DNA from: UBA7374 sp049890275
GTDB taxonomy: Bacteria; Verrucomicrobiota; Verrucomicrobiia; Opitutales; Coraliomargaritaceae
NCBI GenBank assembly: GCA_049890275.1
Contig: JBMHBT010000002.1
Location: forward strand, 62,001-126,000
DNA length: 64,000 nucleotides
Reading direction: 5' to 3'
Shown: one piece after another, positions 42,619-51,130 of the stretch
How positions within the stretch are numbered: the first letter of the stretch is position 1
Layout of the letters: each line of letters starts with the position of its first letter
The notes under the pieces: generated by a model
Databases searched by the model: none
Told to the model about the DNA's origin: nothing
What the model saw: the letters and a program-made list of their open reading frames with translations, nothing else
Program-made: the position numbers and the translations under genes

Positions 42619-44058
42619 ATGAATAACGAGATCGATGAAAAACTAATTCAGGATGCATTTGAAAAGGCTGGGCAGGGTCAGGTCTTTCGCTTTTGGAATG
42701 AGCTCGATACCCAAGCTCAGCAGCAATTATTGGTTCAGGCTGCGACTATTGATCTTGGAGAGCTGACTGCATTGGTGGAAGAGCACGTAAACGGATCTCA
42801 TGAGACGGGTATTGATCTCGATGGGTTGGAGCCTGCGCCTTATATTGCATTGCCCAATAATGGCGGCGACGCCACTCTCTGGAAATCTGCCCTGGAAGAT
42901 GGCGCAAAGGCGATTCGCTCTGGGCGTGTCGCTGCTTTTTGCGTCGCCGGTGGACAGGGTACGCGGCTTGGCTTTGATGGTCCGAAGGGGACGTATCCAG
43001 TGACTCCACTTTCCGGAAAGACTCTTTTTCAGGTGTTTGCTGAAAAGATTGCCCGCAGTAGTGAGCGATTTTCTACCACGATTCACTGGTTCATTCTAAC
43101 CAGTGAGATCAATAACGAAGCCACTATAGCTGCCTTCGAAGCCGAGAGTTATTTTGGTCTACCGAAAGAGAGTGTTCATTTTATTGTACAGGGCTTGGTT
43201 CCAGCTGTGGATAATGAAGGTAAGATCCTTCTTTCCGATAAGAGTCGTATCGCCATGACTCCGGATGGCCATGGAGGTGCCCTACGAGCGCTTGTACGTA
43301 GCGGGGCAATCGATACGATGCGTTCTCTTGGTGTGGATTGTCTGAGTTACTTCCAGGTCGATAATCCGATTGTTCAATGCATCGATCCGGCCTTTATCGG
43401 GTTTCATTTGCAAGGTGGCTCTGAGTTATCCTCAAAGATGGTGCCAAAAGCTTATGCGCTGGAAAAGGTTGGGCACTTTTGCACACAAAACGGACGCAAT
43501 CTAGTGATCGAGTATAGTGATATGCCACCTGAAATGCAGGAAGAGAGGGGCGCTGATGGCGAATTACGCTTCAAAGCAGGAAGCGTGGCGATTCATGTTT
43601 TTGACTGTGAATTCATCGCGCGTGTTGGTGGTGGAGCCGTTGGGGCTGAGCTACCGTTTCATCGTGCGAATAAAAAAATACCGTTTGTCAATTCGACTGG
43701 AGAGCGGATACAGCCGGATGCGCCGAATGGGGTTAAATTTGAGATGTTTGTCTTTGATGCACTGCCTTTAGCTCAAAATCCGGTCATTATTGAGGCGAAT
43801 CGTAGAGATGATTTTAGTCCTGTAAAGAATGCGGAAGGCGTCGATTCACCAGAGACGTGCTCCGAAGATCAGCGCAGGATGTTTGGTCGCTGGCTGCAGT
43901 CTGCAGGGGTCGAACTGACAACGGATGAGACGGGCCTGCCTTCAATTTCCTTTGAGGTCAGCCACCGATTTGCCGTTGATCAGACAGACTTTATCTCCCA
44001 ATGGAACCAGCTGGAATGCAAGCCTGCCTTGAGAGATGGTCTAGTTATCGGAGGGTAA
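42619..44058 (+). CDS. UDP-sugar pyrophosphorylase (UDPGP family, UAP-like)
   Basis: Forms UDP-sugars from UTP and sugar 1-phosphate; this eukaryote-type UDPGP family includes UDP-N-acetylglucosamine and UDP-glucose pyrophosphorylases. The 479-residue protein has the nucleotide loop VAGGQGTRLGFDGPKGTYPV (about 112-131), TPDGHGGALRAL, FQVDNPIVQCIDPAFIGFH and KMVPKAYALEKVGHF, characteristic of AGX/UAP enzymes. The start at ATG 42619 was preferred over TTG 42601. The phosphosugar mutase two genes downstream fits a UDP-sugar supply role. Whether it uses GlcNAc-1-P or Glc-1-P is not resolved. Confidence 0.87.
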   Translation: MNNEIDEKLIQDAFEKAGQGQVFRFWNELDTQAQQQLLVQAATIDLGELTALVEEHVNGSHETGIDLDGLEPAPYIALPNNGGDATLWKSALEDGAKAIRSGRVAAFCVAGGQGTRLGFDGPKGTYPVTPLSGKTLFQVFAEKIARSSERFSTTIHWFILTSEINNEATIAAFEAESYFGLPKESVHFIVQGLVPAVDNEGKILLSDKSRIAMTPDGHGGALRALVRSGAIDTMRSLGVDCLSYFQVDNPIVQCIDPAFIGFHLQGGSELSSKMVPKAYALEKVGHFCTQNGRNLVIEYSDMPPEMQEERGADGELRFKAGSVAIHVFDCEFIARVGGGAVGAELPFHRANKKIPFVNSTGERIQPDAPNGVKFEMFVFDALPLAQNPVIIEANRRDDFSPVKNAEGVDSPETCSEDQRRMFGRWLQSAGVELTTDETGLPSISFEVSHRFAVDQTDFISQWNQLECKPALRDGLVIGG

Positions 44059-44064
44059 CTTATT

Positions 44065-44289
44065 TTATTTACCGGTACTAGTCTTTGCTGCGGCTTTTTG
44101 TTTTTGCTCTTTTTTCAGGAGCTTCGCTAGCTCGCCTTCAATGGGGGTCAGCGGAATATCCCCAGTTGCCCACGAATCAAGGATCTTAGATCCGTATGTG
44201 GACGGCTTCATCCCGAGTCTACCTGCTTTTTGCTCGATCTTGACAAATACCTCATCGGGTACCCAGCAGTTGATTTGCTTTTTCTTCAT
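44065..44289 (-). CDS. Small ribbon-helix-helix-like protein
   Basis: A 74-residue basic protein. The pattern MKKKQINCWVPDEVFVKIEQ, KAGRLGMKPSTYGSKILDSW resembles a CopG/Arc ribbon-helix-helix fold: a short strand, then two helices with conserved Gly/Ser at the turn. The C-terminus is Lys/Ala-rich. It could be a DNA-binding regulator or the antitoxin type of protein, but no toxin gene is adjacent. It is divergent from the phosphosugar mutase gene and ends 6 bp after the convergent pyrophosphorylase stop. Confidence 0.7.
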   Translation of the reverse strand: MKKKQINCWVPDEVFVKIEQKAGRLGMKPSTYGSKILDSWATGDIPLTPIEGELAKLLKKEQKQKAAAKTSTGK

Positions 44290-44553
44290 ATGTAAACTTT
44301 CTAACTTCTATAGAAATAAGCGCAAGTATCTAAATGCTTCTAGAATATTTATTTTTTTCTGCACGATAAAATGAAAATAGGTATAGGCTATATTAGTCAT
44401 TCTAGTAATGCTATTTATTCTATTTTTTTGGACTTGTTTTTCTGCTCTCTGCGTGGGAGTTAGCTGCGTTTTATTCCTCAACTTCTCTTTTCGCTACGGG
44501 GAATGTCATTGCCAATCGGGTTCGATTTTAGAAAATACCCAGCTTTTTATCGT

Positions 44554-46521
44554 ATGAGCATAGTAAAGAAAATGGAAATCGCCGCTTCTGAAGGCGTTTT
44601 ATTGGAACAAGCATTTGAAAATGCAAAGCGTTGGTCACAGGCTGATTTTTTACCTAGTTGGGTCGCTTCCAGTCTAGCAGAACTGGTTGAGAAAGGCGCT
44701 TGGGAAGAATTAAACGACCGTTTTTATCGTGAACTGGCCTTTGGGACCGGCGGCATGCGGGGCCGTACCATTGGTCGAGTATCGAGTTCTGTTGAATTGG
44801 GTACTGCCGAGTCTTCGGATGCTTGCCCCGTCCACGCGGCAGTGGGTACAAACGTGCTCAATGATTTTACAATTGTCCGGGCGACAATCGGGCTTTTTCG
44901 GTACGTAGAATCTTATCTCCGCGGTTCGGGTCGTATTGAGTCGCCACGCATAGTGGTTGCCCATGATGTGCGGCACTTCTCCCGTCATTTTTGTGAATTA
45001 GCAGCTTCTACCTGGAATCGCCTTGGTGGCCAGGCCCTGATCTTTGACGGTCCGCGTTCGACTCCTCAGTTGAGTTTTGCGGTCCGTCATTATCAAGCAA
45101 CTTGTGGGGCGGTCATTACAGCCAGTCATAATCCTCCGCATGATAATGGGTTTAAAGTGTATTTTGAAGATGGTGCACAAATCGTCTCCCCGCACGCTGA
45201 GTGTATTGTTACAGAAGTGACAAAAGTCGGACTGGAGGCGGTTCCGCCTTTCTTAGAAGTCTCGCTTGACGGAGTCGTCACTCTTGGTGAGGAGGCAGAT
45301 ATGGCTTACCTTGCAGTTTTGGAGGAATTAGTACTCGACCGCGAGGTTATGGAAAAGGAAGAAACCAAGGTGGTTTTCTCCCCGATTCACGGCACCGGTG
45401 CTGTGAGTAGTCTTCCGGTACTCCGTAAACTGGGAATTGATGTGGTTGAAGTTCCGGAGCAAATGGAGCCAGATGGGGCTTTTCCTACAGTCAAATCACC
45501 GAATCCTGAAAATGCGGAAGCATTGGCCATGGCCTTGGCTAAGGCAGAAGCAAGCAATGCGGATCTGGTTGTCGCGACAGACCCAGATGCCGACCGTATG
45601 GGTGTCGCTGTGCGCAACGACGAGGGAAAGTTGGTTTTATTAACGGGTAACCAGATTGGTACACTTTTGGCGGAGTATCGTATTTCGACTCTGAAAGATG
45701 CGGAAATTCTACCGGAGGACGGCAGTCAAAATGCTGCTTTGATAAAAACTTTTGTGACCAGTCCGATGCAGGAGTCGGTCGCGAATTGGCATGGTTTGAA
45801 GACGGTCAATACTTTGACTGGTTTCAAGTGGATCGGTGAGAAGCTGGCCGACTATGAAGCGGAAATGAAGCGTGCTCTTTTTGATAAGGAAGGAATGGCG
45901 CTGGACTACGATGGTACGGATGTATGGACCCGCGCGGACCTGCTCCTCGACTACTCAACCTTTTTTGTCTTTGGTGGCGAAGAGAGCTACGGCTATTTGG
46001 CTACCGACAAGGTGCGCGATAAAGATGCCAATGCGGCAGCAGTAATGATTTGTGAACTGGCCGCTTATTTAAAGGCTCAGGATATGACCTTTACCGGTAT
46101 GCTGGATTCGCTCTATCTCCAGCATGGCTACTACGAAGAAAAGCAGATCAATATTTATTACGAGGGTGCGGCCGGCAGCACAAAGATCCGCAATATCCTC
46201 GACTCTTATCGCACGCACCCTCCCACAGCTTTCGGGGAAGTCTCGGTTAGCGGGTTTACAGATTTTGGCAAAGACGAGATCATCGATAGCGATGGTAAGA
46301 AGATTCCTTCTCAGGATTTCTACTTTCTCGAATTGAGCAACGGATATAGTTATGCCGTGCGCGGTTCCGGCACCGAGCCGAAGATCAAATTCTATGTTTT
46401 TGGGCGCAGTGAAGTGGCTGAGCCGGAAGAGTTGGAACAAGCCAAAGAAGCTGCCGGTCAGGTTATGTCCGCATTATTAGAGGCAATCGAGGTGGACGCC
46501 CGTCAGCGGGCTGAGGCCTAG
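44554..46521 (+). CDS. Phosphosugar mutase (phosphoglucomutase/phosphomannomutase family)
   Basis: An alpha-D-phosphohexomutase of about 655 residues. LAFGTGGMRGRTIGR holds the N-terminal glycine loop, VITASHNPPHDNGFKVYF the phosphoserine loop (Ser about 198), ATDPDADRMGVAV the Mg ligands, FGGEESYGYLATDKVRDKD the sugar-binding loop and RGSGTEPKIKFYV the phosphate-binding loop. It probably interconverts glucose 1- and 6-phosphate. ATG 44503 would add 17 residues and has a G-rich run just before it; ATG 44572 is also possible. The 264-bp upstream gap is AT-rich. Confidence 0.9.
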   Translation: MSIVKKMEIAASEGVLLEQAFENAKRWSQADFLPSWVASSLAELVEKGAWEELNDRFYRELAFGTGGMRGRTIGRVSSSVELGTAESSDACPVHAAVGTNVLNDFTIVRATIGLFRYVESYLRGSGRIESPRIVVAHDVRHFSRHFCELAASTWNRLGGQALIFDGPRSTPQLSFAVRHYQATCGAVITASHNPPHDNGFKVYFEDGAQIVSPHAECIVTEVTKVGLEAVPPFLEVSLDGVVTLGEEADMAYLAVLEELVLDREVMEKEETKVVFSPIHGTGAVSSLPVLRKLGIDVVEVPEQMEPDGAFPTVKSPNPENAEALAMALAKAEASNADLVVATDPDADRMGVAVRNDEGKLVLLTGNQIGTLLAEYRISTLKDAEILPEDGSQNAALIKTFVTSPMQESVANWHGLKTVNTLTGFKWIGEKLADYEAEMKRALFDKEGMALDYDGTDVWTRADLLLDYSTFFVFGGEESYGYLATDKVRDKDANAAAVMICELAAYLKAQDMTFTGMLDSLYLQHGYYEEKQINIYYEGAAGSTKIRNILDSYRTHPPTAFGEVSVSGFTDFGKDEIIDSDGKKIPSQDFYFLELSNGYSYAVRGSGTEPKIKFYVFGRSEVAEPEELEQAKEAAGQVMSALLEAIEVDARQRAEA

Positions 46522-46544
46522 CCTTCCGCCCGCTTTGATTTGAC

Positions 46545-47150
46545 CTAGCGAGAAAAGCAATCGGTAAAGACCACTTCCTCGTAGGGAAGCTGTCCGCCGC
46601 GATCACTTGCCGGTTTCAGTGCCTTACCGACCACAATGATCATTCCAATAAGGTGGTTCTCCGGCAATTCAATGATCTCTGCTGCCTTGACCGGATCAAA
46701 GCCAATCATTGGGCAGGAATCGTAGCCCATGTCTTTTGCTGCGAGCATGAGTGTTTGGGCAGCGATGCCTACAGAGCGCATGGCCTCGTCGCGCTGCAAT
46801 TGGGGATTATCTGAATAGAATGGCTCAATCATCGGAACCAGTATTTCACGCACCGGTTCTGGAGCGTTGACCCAGTAGCGGCCTCCGTCGATATGGCTGT
46901 TCAGGTCTGCACAGAGGACAATGGTTAGGGAAGCGTCGGTAATTTGTGCTTGATCCCAAGCCACGGCACGCAGCGCTGCTTTTTTTTCAGTATCGGTAAC
47001 GACTACAAAGCGCCAGTTCTGCATATTAAATGAAGTGGGCGAAAGAAGGGCTGCCTCCATGAGTTGCCGGCTTTCTGCATCGGTCATGCGGTGCTCTGGA
47101 TCGTAGTGTTTTACGGAGCGTCGCTCCTGAATAGCGGTGAATGTGTCCAT
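46545..47150 (-). CDS. Nitroreductase family FMN oxidoreductase
   Basis: A 201-residue flavin reductase-type protein. The FMN-binding blocks are present: ERRSVKHYDPEHRMTD (R-R-S), LLSPTSFNMQNWRFVVVTD, and ILVPMIEPFYSDNP followed by AAQTLMLAAKDMGYDSCPMIGFDP and LIGMIIVVGKALKP. It probably reduces quinones or nitro-compounds with NAD(P)H; the substrate is unknown. An AAGGA motif lies about 4 bases before its start. It is divergent from the photolyase operon, across a 91-bp gap carrying a palindrome. Confidence 0.88.
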   Translation of the reverse strand: MDTFTAIQERRSVKHYDPEHRMTDAESRQLMEAALLSPTSFNMQNWRFVVVTDTEKKAALRAVAWDQAQITDASLTIVLCADLNSHIDGGRYWVNAPEPVREILVPMIEPFYSDNPQLQRDEAMRSVGIAAQTLMLAAKDMGYDSCPMIGFDPVKAAEIIELPENHLIGMIIVVGKALKPASDRGGQLPYEEVVFTDCFSR

Positions 47151-47163
47151 TATTCCTTACTAT

Positions 47164-47184
47164 TTGACTACTTATCTTAGTCAA
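47164..47184. promoter_or_regulatory. Perfect palindrome between nitroreductase and photolyase operon
   Basis: TTGACTA-CTTATCT-TAGTCAA: a perfect 7-bp inverted repeat around a 7-base spacer (21 bp in all), 13 bp upstream of the nitroreductase start and 57 bp upstream of the photolyase start. The size fits a dimeric regulator. Photolyase operons in other bacteria are controlled by light-sensing or stress regulators, so this is a candidate shared operator; the regulator is unknown. Confidence 0.45.
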
Positions 47185-47241
47185 GCGGTCGCTGAAACAC
47201 TCTTGCTGTAAGTTGGCTGACCGAAAAACGCTTTATATAAG

Positions 47242-48687
47242 ATGCAAAGTTCACCCACAATCGTCTGGTTTCGCAATGACCTGCGTTTATCAGACAACAT
47301 TGCTTTGGCCGAAGCCATCCGCGTGGGTGCACCGATTCTTCTTTTGTACATCCATGATCCTGAAGCAGAGGGTGCTTGGGCCTTGGGAGAGGCTTCCAAT
47401 TGGTGGCTCCATCATGCCTTGGAAAGTTTGGGCGCTGATTTAGCTGAGCTGGGCGGGGCACTCGTTTTGCGCAAGGGAGACACGCTCTCTCAATTGCTTG
47501 AATGCGTACAAGCCAGTGGAGCGACCCGGATTTACTGGAATCGTCGTTATGAGGGACCACTCCGTGAATTGGATGCTCGTTTGAAGCGAAACTTTACGGA
47601 TGCCGGTCTGGAGGTGAAGAGTTTCAATTCGTCCTTATTGAACGAACCGCATACCGTCAGCACCAAGGCGGGGAAACCCTGCAAGGTGTACACGCCTTAT
47701 TTTAAAAATGTTAAAGAACGACCGGTGGAGCCACCGGTGGAGCCATCACTGGATAGCATTTGTTTCATGGAAAAATTGCCGCAATCAGAGTCGCTGGAGT
47801 CGCTCGACTTGATGCCTGATAAAGACTGGCATCTGGAGTTTTCCAAATATTGGCAACCCACTGAAGCGGCCGCACACGAACGGTTGGAATTGTTTTTATC
47901 CAACCGGGTTCTTGGCTACAACGAACAACGGGATATCCCTTCCGTGGAGGGTACCTCATCGCTTTCGCCCTATCTGCGCTTTGGGCAGATAGGTCCCCGT
48001 CAAGTGGTTCATGCATTAAAGCAAAAGGCATATCTTTCTGCAGAGGGGCCCTTTATTTACTTGAAGGAAATCTACTGGCGGGAGTTTGCCTACAATGTGC
48101 TGTATCATTTTCCCGATACTCCGGATCGACCCTTGCAACCGGCTTACTCCGATTTCCCTTGGGAGCCGGATCCCGTGGTCCTGCGTGCATGGAAAAAGGG
48201 TCAAACCGGTTATCCTATTGTTGATGCAGGTATGCGGCAGCTATGGCAGACGGGATGGATGCATAATCGCGTCCGCATGATTGTGGCCTCGCTTTTGGTC
48301 AAACATCTGCTGCAGGACTGGAGAGAAGGCGCTCGTTGGTTTTGGGATACTTTGGTTGATGCCGACCTTGCCAGCAATACACTGGGTTGGCAGTGGAGTG
48401 GTGGCTGTGGCGCTGACGCAGCGCCGTATTTTCGGGTTTTCAATCCCATGACGCAGGGACAAAAATTTGATCCGGAAGGGAGCTATGTGAAGCACTTCGT
48501 TCCCGAGCTGGCTGCCTTGCCAGCCAAGTATGTTCACGCTCCTTGGGAAGCGCCTGACGGGCTCTTGCAGAATGCAGGGATCGTTCTGGGAGAGACCTAT
48601 CCACTACCAGTCATTGAGCATGCGGCTGGCCGCGCCCGTGCGCTGGATGCCTTCAGCCGCTTTCGGGAAGGACCTGTTACCGCCTAA
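47242..48687 (+). CDS. phrB: Deoxyribodipyrimidine photolyase (class I CPD-type)
   Basis: A light-dependent repair enzyme that splits pyrimidine dimers with reduced FAD. The 481-residue protein begins PTIVWFRNDLRLSDN, the classic photolyase N-terminus. The FAD domain shows LSPYLRFGQIGPRQV, WREFAYNVLYHFPD, GYPIVDAGMRQLWQTGWMHNRVRMIVAS and ADLASNTLGWQWSGGCGADAAPYFRVFNP. It starts the four-gene photorepair operon; its stop (TAATG) overlaps the next start by one base. Confidence 0.95.
   Translation: MQSSPTIVWFRNDLRLSDNIALAEAIRVGAPILLLYIHDPEAEGAWALGEASNWWLHHALESLGADLAELGGALVLRKGDTLSQLLECVQASGATRIYWNRRYEGPLRELDARLKRNFTDAGLEVKSFNSSLLNEPHTVSTKAGKPCKVYTPYFKNVKERPVEPPVEPSLDSICFMEKLPQSESLESLDLMPDKDWHLEFSKYWQPTEAAAHERLELFLSNRVLGYNEQRDIPSVEGTSSLSPYLRFGQIGPRQVVHALKQKAYLSAEGPFIYLKEIYWREFAYNVLYHFPDTPDRPLQPAYSDFPWEPDPVVLRAWKKGQTGYPIVDAGMRQLWQTGWMHNRVRMIVASLLVKHLLQDWREGARWFWDTLVDADLASNTLGWQWSGGCGADAAPYFRVFNPMTQGQKFDPEGSYVKHFVPELAALPAKYVHAPWEAPDGLLQNAGIVLGETYPLPVIEHAAGRARALDAFSRFREGPVTA
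47722..47745 (+). repeat. 12-bp in-frame tandem duplication within phrB
   Basis: CCGGTGGAGCCA is repeated back to back, encoding the doubled PVEP in RPVEPPVEPS (about residues 160-169). The duplication lies in a proline-rich linker between the antenna and catalytic domains, so length change there is probably tolerated. Confidence 0.8.
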
Positions 48688-50240
48688 TGAAAACGCTCCG
48701 AAATCTAGTCGTTATTTTTGGCGATCAATTGGATCGTGAGGCTGTTGTTTTCCATGGCTTTGACCCTTCTCTCGATTTGGTCTGGATGGCCGAGGCAGAG
48801 GAAGAGTCCACCCACGTTTGGTCACACAAGCAGCGCATCGTCTTGTTTCTTTCGGCTATGCGGCATTTCCGGGATGCTTTGTCAGCAGATAAAATTCCCA
48901 TCGATTATACGGAATTGACCGATGCCTCCACTGGGTTGGGCCAATTCTTACGGGAATCCATAATGCGTTTGCAGCCGGATCAAGTGATCGCAACTCGTCC
49001 GGGTGAATGGCGTGTCTTGAAGATGCTTAACGAGGTGTGTGCCGATACTGGTGTTGCACTCGATCTCCGGGAGGACCGGCATTTTTACACTACGCCTGCC
49101 GAGTTTGCAGAGCATGCGGAGGGCCGCAAGGGATTGCGTATGGAGTTTTTCTATCGCGAAGTACGCCGACGTTTTGATGTTCTCATGGAGGCAGACCAAC
49201 CGGCTGGGGGAGTTTGGAATTTTGATAAGAATAACCGGGGCAGTTTTGGTAAAGCGGGGCCGGTCGACAGGCAAAATGGCCCGAGTTTTGTTCCAGATAC
49301 CGTGACAAAAGAAGTGATGGATCTCGTTCAGGCTCGTTTTCCAGATCATCCCGGGCAGATCGATTCATTCCGCTGGCCGGTAACTCGCTCGGAAGCCTTG
49401 GACGCGCTGCAATGTTTTATCGCCGAGCGCTTACCTGATTTCGGGCGCTATCAGGATGCGATGTGGACAGATCAACCTTGGCTCTACCATTCCTTGATCA
49501 GCTCCTCACTCAATCTTAAGTTACTTCATCCGCGTGAAGCGGTCGAAGCTGCGGAGCAAGCCTACATTGAAGGACGTGCTCCGCTGGCCGCAGTCGAAGG
49601 ATTCATTCGTCAGATTCTTGGTTGGCGCGAGTATGTGCGCGGCATCTACTGGCTGAAGATGCCCGAGTACCTCGAGCGCAATGTCATGCAAGCGGAAGAG
49701 CCATTGCCGGATTTCTTCTGGACGGGAGAGACAGATCTGGAGTGCCTGCGACAGTCGATTGGGCAGACTTTGGAGCATGGTTACGCACATCATATTCAGC
49801 GACTCATGGTCACCGGTCTTTACACCTTGCTTTTGGGTGTCCACCCCAAGGAAGTGCATGCCTGGTACTTGGCTGTTTACGTAGACGCAGTTGAATGGGT
49901 GGAGCTACCCAACTCACTGGGTATGTCGCAATATGCTGACGGTGGCTTGATGGCTTCCAAGCCTTACATTGCTACGGGTAAGTATATTCAAAAAATGAGT
50001 AACTACTGTGCAGCCTGCCCAAAGAATCCGACCAAGCGCACGGGTCCCGATGCATGTCCTTTCAGTACCTTGTATTGGGATTATTTATTCCGTCACGAAT
50101 CGACTTTGCGCAAAAACCAGCGGATGTCTTTGCAGGTGCGCAATATCGATCGAATTCAGCCGGACGAGCGGGCCAAAATTGAATCGGCTGCCAGTGCCAT
50201 TCGCGAACAAAACCGCCTACAAACTCCGATTTCCCTATGA
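48687..50240 (+). CDS. Iron-sulfur bacterial cryptochrome/photolyase ((6-4) type)
   Basis: A 517-residue FeS-BCP-group photolyase. The [4Fe-4S] ligands are recognisable with the family's exact spacing: Cys353 in LECLRQSIG, then Cys441 and Cys444 in YCAACPKN (C-x2-C) and Cys457 in DACPF (x12 after Cys444). The Rossmann-like N-terminal domain (LVVIFGDQLD) and the GYAHHIQRLMVTG and SQYADGGLMASKPYIATG blocks match prokaryotic (6-4) photolyases. It is coupled to phrB and to the following epimerase gene (ATGA overlap). It complements phrB by repairing (6-4) photoproducts, inferred from family. Confidence 0.94.
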   Translation: MKTLRNLVVIFGDQLDREAVVFHGFDPSLDLVWMAEAEEESTHVWSHKQRIVLFLSAMRHFRDALSADKIPIDYTELTDASTGLGQFLRESIMRLQPDQVIATRPGEWRVLKMLNEVCADTGVALDLREDRHFYTTPAEFAEHAEGRKGLRMEFFYREVRRRFDVLMEADQPAGGVWNFDKNNRGSFGKAGPVDRQNGPSFVPDTVTKEVMDLVQARFPDHPGQIDSFRWPVTRSEALDALQCFIAERLPDFGRYQDAMWTDQPWLYHSLISSSLNLKLLHPREAVEAAEQAYIEGRAPLAAVEGFIRQILGWREYVRGIYWLKMPEYLERNVMQAEEPLPDFFWTGETDLECLRQSIGQTLEHGYAHHIQRLMVTGLYTLLLGVHPKEVHAWYLAVYVDAVEWVELPNSLGMSQYADGGLMASKPYIATGKYIQKMSNYCAACPKNPTKRTGPDACPFSTLYWDYLFRHESTLRKNQRMSLQVRNIDRIQPDERAKIESAASAIREQNRLQTPISL

Positions 50241-51130
50241 AGTCTGTGAAAAAAATTTTGATTACCGGAGCCAGTGGCTTAGTCGGCCGTTCACTGGCTG
50301 CTTTTCTGCGTGCTGAAGGTCATGAAATAGTCACGCTGTCGCGTACTTCCGGAGATTTTCTTTGGGATGTAGAGTCCGGACAGATGGATCGTGCTGCATT
50401 GCAAGGCGTGGATTGTGTGGTGCACCTTGCGGGAGAGAGTATTGCCCAACGCTGGACTCAATCGAGTCAGGAACGCATTCTGCGAAGCCGAGTGGAAAGC
50501 ACACGTTTGCTGGTCGATGGAATCCTCAAAGCCGATCAACCTATTGATTTTCTCTGCGCTTCCGGAGTGAATTACTACGGTCATCAATGCGGGGAAGGGC
50601 AAACGGAGCAGGCAGCAGCTGGTGATGGTTTTCTTGCTGAAGTTTGTCAGCAATGGGAAGCGGCTCATCGACCGTTGAGTGATGCGGGCCTGCGTACGGT
50701 AAGTCTGCGGATTGGAGTGGTCTTGAGTGCTGAGGGTGGGGCGGTTCAGCGATTGTTACCGATCTTTCGCACAGGCTTGGGTGGTCCCGCCGGTCCCGGC
50801 CATCAGTTGATGAGTTGGATCGGACTGCCGGATCTGACAAATTTGATCGTCCACACGATCCTCCATCGGGAGATCATTGGTCCGGTCAATGCGGTCGCTC
50901 CCCATCCCGCAACGAACGCTGACTTTTCTCACGCATTTGGTCGTGCTTTGAGCCGACCTGCGTTTTTACCAATTCCAGGGTTCATGCTTCGATTGCTCTA
51001 TGGCGATATGGCCGACGAAACGATCCTCTCTCATGTCGGTGCGATACCGAGTGTTTTGGAGAGTGCCGGTTTTGTTTGGCAGAGCCCGCGTATCGAAGAA
51101 GCCCTGCAGCAATGTTTTTTAAAGAAATGA
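50237..51130 (+). CDS. TIGR01777 family epimerase-like protein (SDR39U1-like)
   Basis: A 297-residue extended short-chain dehydrogenase/reductase. The NAD-binding fold shows KILITGASGLVGRSLAAFL (6-24), VHLAGESIAQRWTQ (typical AGE.IA..RW) and RVESTRLLVDGIL, the signature region for TIGR01777. ALSRPAFLPIPGFMLRLLYGDMADE lies near the C-terminus. The physiological substrate is unknown in all members. It is translationally coupled to both neighbours by ATGA overlaps, within the photorepair operon. Confidence 0.88.
   Translation: MKSVKKILITGASGLVGRSLAAFLRAEGHEIVTLSRTSGDFLWDVESGQMDRAALQGVDCVVHLAGESIAQRWTQSSQERILRSRVESTRLLVDGILKADQPIDFLCASGVNYYGHQCGEGQTEQAAAGDGFLAEVCQQWEAAHRPLSDAGLRTVSLRIGVVLSAEGGAVQRLLPIFRTGLGGPAGPGHQLMSWIGLPDLTNLIVHTILHREIIGPVNAVAPHPATNADFSHAFGRALSRPAFLPIPGFMLRLLYGDMADETILSHVGAIPSVLESAGFVWQSPRIEEALQQCFLKK

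Noticed and set aside
47213..47241. TTGGCT-N17-TATAAG, a promoter-like pair right before phrB
   Set aside because: The -10 box abuts the ATG, so transcription would start inside the gene, and the N-terminal photolyase block needs that ATG. Treated as chance.
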